9,832 bases of DNA from CAZGYE01 sp964530165. GTDB taxonomy: Bacteria; Planctomycetota; Planctomycetia; Planctomycetales; Planctomycetaceae. This document shows, piece by piece, positions 7,576 to 9,832 of this stretch. The stretch spans positions 1 to 9,832 of the forward strand of contig CAZGYE010000223.1 of the NCBI GenBank assembly GCA_964530165.1. Reading direction: 5' to 3'. The notes beneath the pieces are model-generated. The model worked only from the letters and a program-made list of their open reading frames with translations, made no database searches and was not told the DNA's origin. The first letter of the stretch is position 1; every line of letters starts with the position of its first letter. The position numbers and the translations under genes were made by a program.

Positions 7576-7604
7576 GACGACAAGTCGTCAGTTTGGGTTT
7601 TTGA
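7576..7604 (+). terminator. Weak terminator-like hairpin before the Tat oxidoreductase
   Basis: GACGAC-AA-GTCGTC (7576-7589) followed by AGTTTGGGTTTTTG. The stem is short (6 bp, 2-nt loop) and the T-run is 10 nt away, so at most it partly terminates or attenuates transcription between the two genes. The next gene's Shine-Dalgarno begins at 7607. Confidence 0.25.
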
Positions 7605-7621
7605 GTAAGGAGAGCATCAGG

Positions 7622-8974
7622 ATGTTCAGTTTGAGACAGCTTTCACGACGCGACTTCATGCACACAGCGACGACGGCAGGCACGATTGGTCTGGCCGCTC
7701 CGTATTTCGTTCCGGCCAGTGCACTGGGACGAGCCGACAAGCCCGCGGCGAGCGAACGGCTTCGAATCGGCTTGATCGGCGCCGGCGGCATGGGCCGGGG
7801 CAACTTGAGCAACTGCGCCAAACATCCCGACGTCGTGGTGACCGGCGTGTGCGACGTCTGGAAAGAGCGGCGGGACGCGGTCGTCGCCAAGCACGCCGGC
7901 ACTTGCAAGCCCTACCACGATTACCGCGAGATGCTCGGGCGGAAAGACATCGACGCGGTCATCATCGCTACACCCCCGCATTGGCACTGCTTGCAGGCCA
8001 TCGACGCTTGCGAGGCGGGTAAGGACATCTACTTGCAAAAACCGATGACGCTCCACGTGGCGGAGGGTCTGGCGCTGAAGCGGGCGGTGGAAAAACACAA
8101 ACGGATCAGCCAAATCGGAACGCAGATTCATGCCGGGGAAAACTACCGGCGCGTCGTCGAGCTGGTTCGTTCAAACAACCTGGGAAAGATCAGCATCGTG
8201 CGAACCTTCAACGTGATGAACCAGGGACCAGAGGGAATCGGCAACCCTCCCAACAGCGATCCGCCGGCGGGGATCGACTGGAATTTCTGGGTCGGTCCCG
8301 GACCGATGCGGCCGTTCAATCGGCTGGCCGTTCAGAGCGCCTACACGCACTGCTCCTTTATGGACTACAGCGGCGGCTGGACGCCCGGCATGGCCCCGCA
8401 CATCATCGATCTGCCCTATTGGGCCTTCGAACTGGACTTTCCGCTGGTCACCAGTTGTTCTGGCGGCCGGTACACCATCCGGGACGCCGGCGACGTGCCC
8501 GACACACAAGAGATCCTGTGGCAGTACCCGGAAATGACCATGGCCTGGTCCATGTCGATGGTCAACAGTTACGGGTTCGACTTCGGGCACGGCAAGCCGG
8601 CTCGCCGGCTGGGCATTTACTTCCACGGCGTCAACGGCACCATGTACGCGAATTACGGCATGCATCAGATCGTTCCCGAGGGAGACCGAATGAAGGACGC
8701 TCAGACTCCCGAAAAGTCGCTGCCTCCCTCACCGGGGCACGAGCGAGAATGGCTCGATTGCATCCGCAGCCGGAAACAACCGAGCTGCAACGTCTCCTAT
8801 CACTACAAGGTCGACGCGGCACTGACGCTGGGCAATTTGGCGCTGAAGCTGGGCCGCTCGATCCGCTTCGATCCGAAGACCGAACAAATCGTCGGCGACG
8901 CGGAGGCCGCCAAACTGGCCGTCCCCGAGTATCGTGCTCCGTGGAAGTTTCCCACCCAATACCTGCAGGCCTAA
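7622..8974 (+). CDS. Tat-exported Gfo/Idh/MocA-family oxidoreductase
   Basis: 450 residues. The N-terminus has a twin-arginine signal, SRRDF (8-12), followed by a weakly hydrophobic stretch to about residue 35. A Rossmann domain follows: RIGLIGAGGMG with GxGxxG at Gly53-Gly55-Gly58, Asp78 after strand 2, then VIIATPPHWH. The usual E-K-P catalytic motif is Q139-K140-P141, so the lysine is kept. The C-terminal half has the planctomycete-type substrate domain (WNFWVGPGP, GGWTPGMAPHIIDLPYWAF, EREWLDCIRSRKQP). Members oxidise or reduce sugars, inositols or glycosides with NAD(P); export through Tat implies folding with bound cofactor in the cytoplasm, as in the family's glucose-fructose oxidoreductase. 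AAGGAG (7607-7612), 9 nt before ATG 7622, and the Tat motif decide the start over an in-frame TTG at 7541. It follows the TIM-barrel/DUF6807 gene and probably acts on the same substrate. Confidence 0.93.
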   Translation: MFSLRQLSRRDFMHTATTAGTIGLAAPYFVPASALGRADKPAASERLRIGLIGAGGMGRGNLSNCAKHPDVVVTGVCDVWKERRDAVVAKHAGTCKPYHDYREMLGRKDIDAVIIATPPHWHCLQAIDACEAGKDIYLQKPMTLHVAEGLALKRAVEKHKRISQIGTQIHAGENYRRVVELVRSNNLGKISIVRTFNVMNQGPEGIGNPPNSDPPAGIDWNFWVGPGPMRPFNRLAVQSAYTHCSFMDYSGGWTPGMAPHIIDLPYWAFELDFPLVTSCSGGRYTIRDAGDVPDTQEILWQYPEMTMAWSMSMVNSYGFDFGHGKPARRLGIYFHGVNGTMYANYGMHQIVPEGDRMKDAQTPEKSLPPSPGHEREWLDCIRSRKQPSCNVSYHYKVDAALTLGNLALKLGRSIRFDPKTEQIVGDAEAAKLAVPEYRAPWKFPTQYLQA

Positions 8975-9046
8975 AATTTAGCCGCCCCGCTCGCGGGGCG
9001 TGTGGCACTTGACCGGACACGGCGGGCAAGCCCGCCGGCTAAATGA
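8975..9046. repeat. Multi-armed palindromic repeat, element B (inverted copy of A)
   Basis: An outer stem ATTTAGCCG (8976-8984) with CGGCTAAAT (9036-9044) encloses two hairpins: CGCCCCGC-TC-GCGGGGCG (8983-9000) and GGCGGGC-AA-GCCCGCC (9021-9036). Both overlap the stem by a base or two. Positions 9020-9042 are the exact reverse complement of 5248-5270 in element A, so B is the same element turned round, with a longer spacer between arms. It starts at the first base after the oxidoreductase stop and may help end or protect that mRNA, although no T-run follows. Confidence 0.75.
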
Positions 9047-9079
9047 CCATTCCGCAAACCGCCTTGGAACCCTGAAACC

Positions 9080-9832
9080 ATGAGCAACGAAGATCGCACA
9101 CTGGGAGTCGCCATTCATGGCGCCGGAAACGTGGCCTACGCACACGCCGCCAGTTGGAAAAAGTGCGCACAGACCGAGATCGTCTCGGTCAGCAGCCGCA
9201 GCCGAGAAAGCGCCCAGCGGCTGGTTGACAAGCTGGAGCTCGATTGCCGGGTGCACGACTCTTTCGAGGACGTGTTGAAGGACGATCGGGTCAACATCGT
9301 CAACATCAGCGGGCCGAACCAGGTTCACGCCGAGCAAGGCATCGCGGCCGCCGAGGCCGGTCGGCACCTGCTGCTAGAAAAACCGATGGTCCTGTCGATG
9401 CAGCAGAACCGTGCGCTGCGCGAGACGGTCGCCCGCAGCGGCGTCAAGAGCGTGGTCAGCTTCGTGCTTCGCTGGAATCCGCTGGTCGAGAACCTCAAGT
9501 CGCTGTTGACCTCCGGGGCGATCGGCGACCTGTTTTACACGGAAGTGGATTACTGGCACGGCCTCGGCCCCTGGTACACCGGATGGGAGTGGGCCCACAC
9601 GAAGAAGACCGGCGGCAGCGCGATGCTCTTGGGAGGCTGTCATGCCGTGGACGCCATGCGTTTCCTCGCCGGCGAAGAAGCCGTCGAGGTCTCGGCCATG
9701 TCGAACAACCAGAGAGGATTGTACGAGTACGACGCCAACGTGGTGGCCGTGGTGAAATTCCAGAGCGGCGCCATCGGGAAGACTTCCGTGCTGTTGGACG
9801 CCGAGATGCCGTATTCGTTCAACATCGACCTG
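9080..9832 (+). CDS. Cytoplasmic Gfo/Idh/MocA-family oxidoreductase, 3' end outside window
   Basis: 251 codons to the right edge with no stop. There is no signal peptide, so it acts in the cytoplasm, unlike the Tat-exported family member upstream. The Rossmann fold shows VAIHGAGNVA (GxGxxA rather than GxGxxG), VSVSSRSRESAQRL after strand 2, and the intact E100-K101-P102 motif. The substrate domain has GGSAMLLGGCHAVDAMRFLAG, in which the His before VD matches the usual catalytic histidine. It is an NAD(P)-dependent sugar or cyclitol dehydrogenase-like protein; the substrate cannot be told. ATG 9080 is the best start (family N-terminus), but the Shine-Dalgarno is weak (GGAA, about 10 nt upstream). 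It lies 105 nt after the Tat oxidoreductase, with element B between, and may be a separate or leaky transcript. Confidence 0.9.
   Translation, partial: MSNEDRTLGVAIHGAGNVAYAHAASWKKCAQTEIVSVSSRSRESAQRLVDKLELDCRVHDSFEDVLKDDRVNIVNISGPNQVHAEQGIAAAEAGRHLLLEKPMVLSMQQNRALRETVARSGVKSVVSFVLRWNPLVENLKSLLTSGAIGDLFYTEVDYWHGLGPWYTGWEWAHTKKTGGSAMLLGGCHAVDAMRFLAGEEAVEVSAMSNNQRGLYEYDANVVAVVKFQSGAIGKTSVLLDAEMPYSFNIDL

Overview
The window looks like chromosomal DNA from a GC-rich planctomycete (Planctomycetota, possibly a Pirellulales-type lineage). The signs are a very long exported protein joining a Lys/Asp-type beta-propeller, a c-type heme motif and HEAT repeats; a DUF6807 (formerly 'PmoA') protein fused to a xylose-isomerase-like TIM barrel; and Gfo/Idh/MocA oxidoreductases, one with a twin-arginine signal. 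This assignment rests on gene families and base composition only; there is no rRNA, tRNA or housekeeping marker in the window.

Layout. Positions 5128 down to 1 hold a leftward operon. Its first gene is a zinc-type UroD/MtaA-superfamily methyltransferase-like protein (4058-5128). After a 15-nt gap and a strong Shine-Dalgarno follows a giant exported gene that starts at 4042 and is still open at the left edge (at least 1347 codons). Both of its antisense and shadow frames look long, but the minus-strand frame is the real gene: it has a signal peptide, recognisable domains and a CHGCH heme motif. A divergent intergenic region (5129-5421) carries a candidate operator dyad, a candidate sigma70-like promoter and a 94-bp multi-armed palindromic element (element A). 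Rightward from 5422 there are three genes: a secreted TIM-barrel/DUF6807 fusion (5422-7506), a Tat-exported Gfo/Idh/MocA oxidoreductase (7622-8974) and a cytoplasmic Gfo/Idh/MocA oxidoreductase cut by the right edge (9080 onward). A second copy of the palindromic element (element B), in inverted orientation, sits directly after the Tat oxidoreductase, so the two copies bracket the fusion gene and the Tat oxidoreductase.

How the genes may work together. The rightward block combines sugar-type oxidoreductases with a TIM-barrel protein of the epimerase/AP-endonuclease-2 superfamily and a DUF6807 domain, which fits sugar or glycoside conversion begun outside the cytoplasm (inference). The leftward operon pairs a predicted corrinoid/zinc methyltransferase-like enzyme with a heme-containing propeller/HEAT protein whose middle region resembles the hydrazine-synthase alpha-subunit middle domain. 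Nothing here shows anammox metabolism; the resemblance is to a wider family of such domains in planctomycetes, and the substrate is unknown. No CRISPR array, transposase, tRNA or rRNA was seen.
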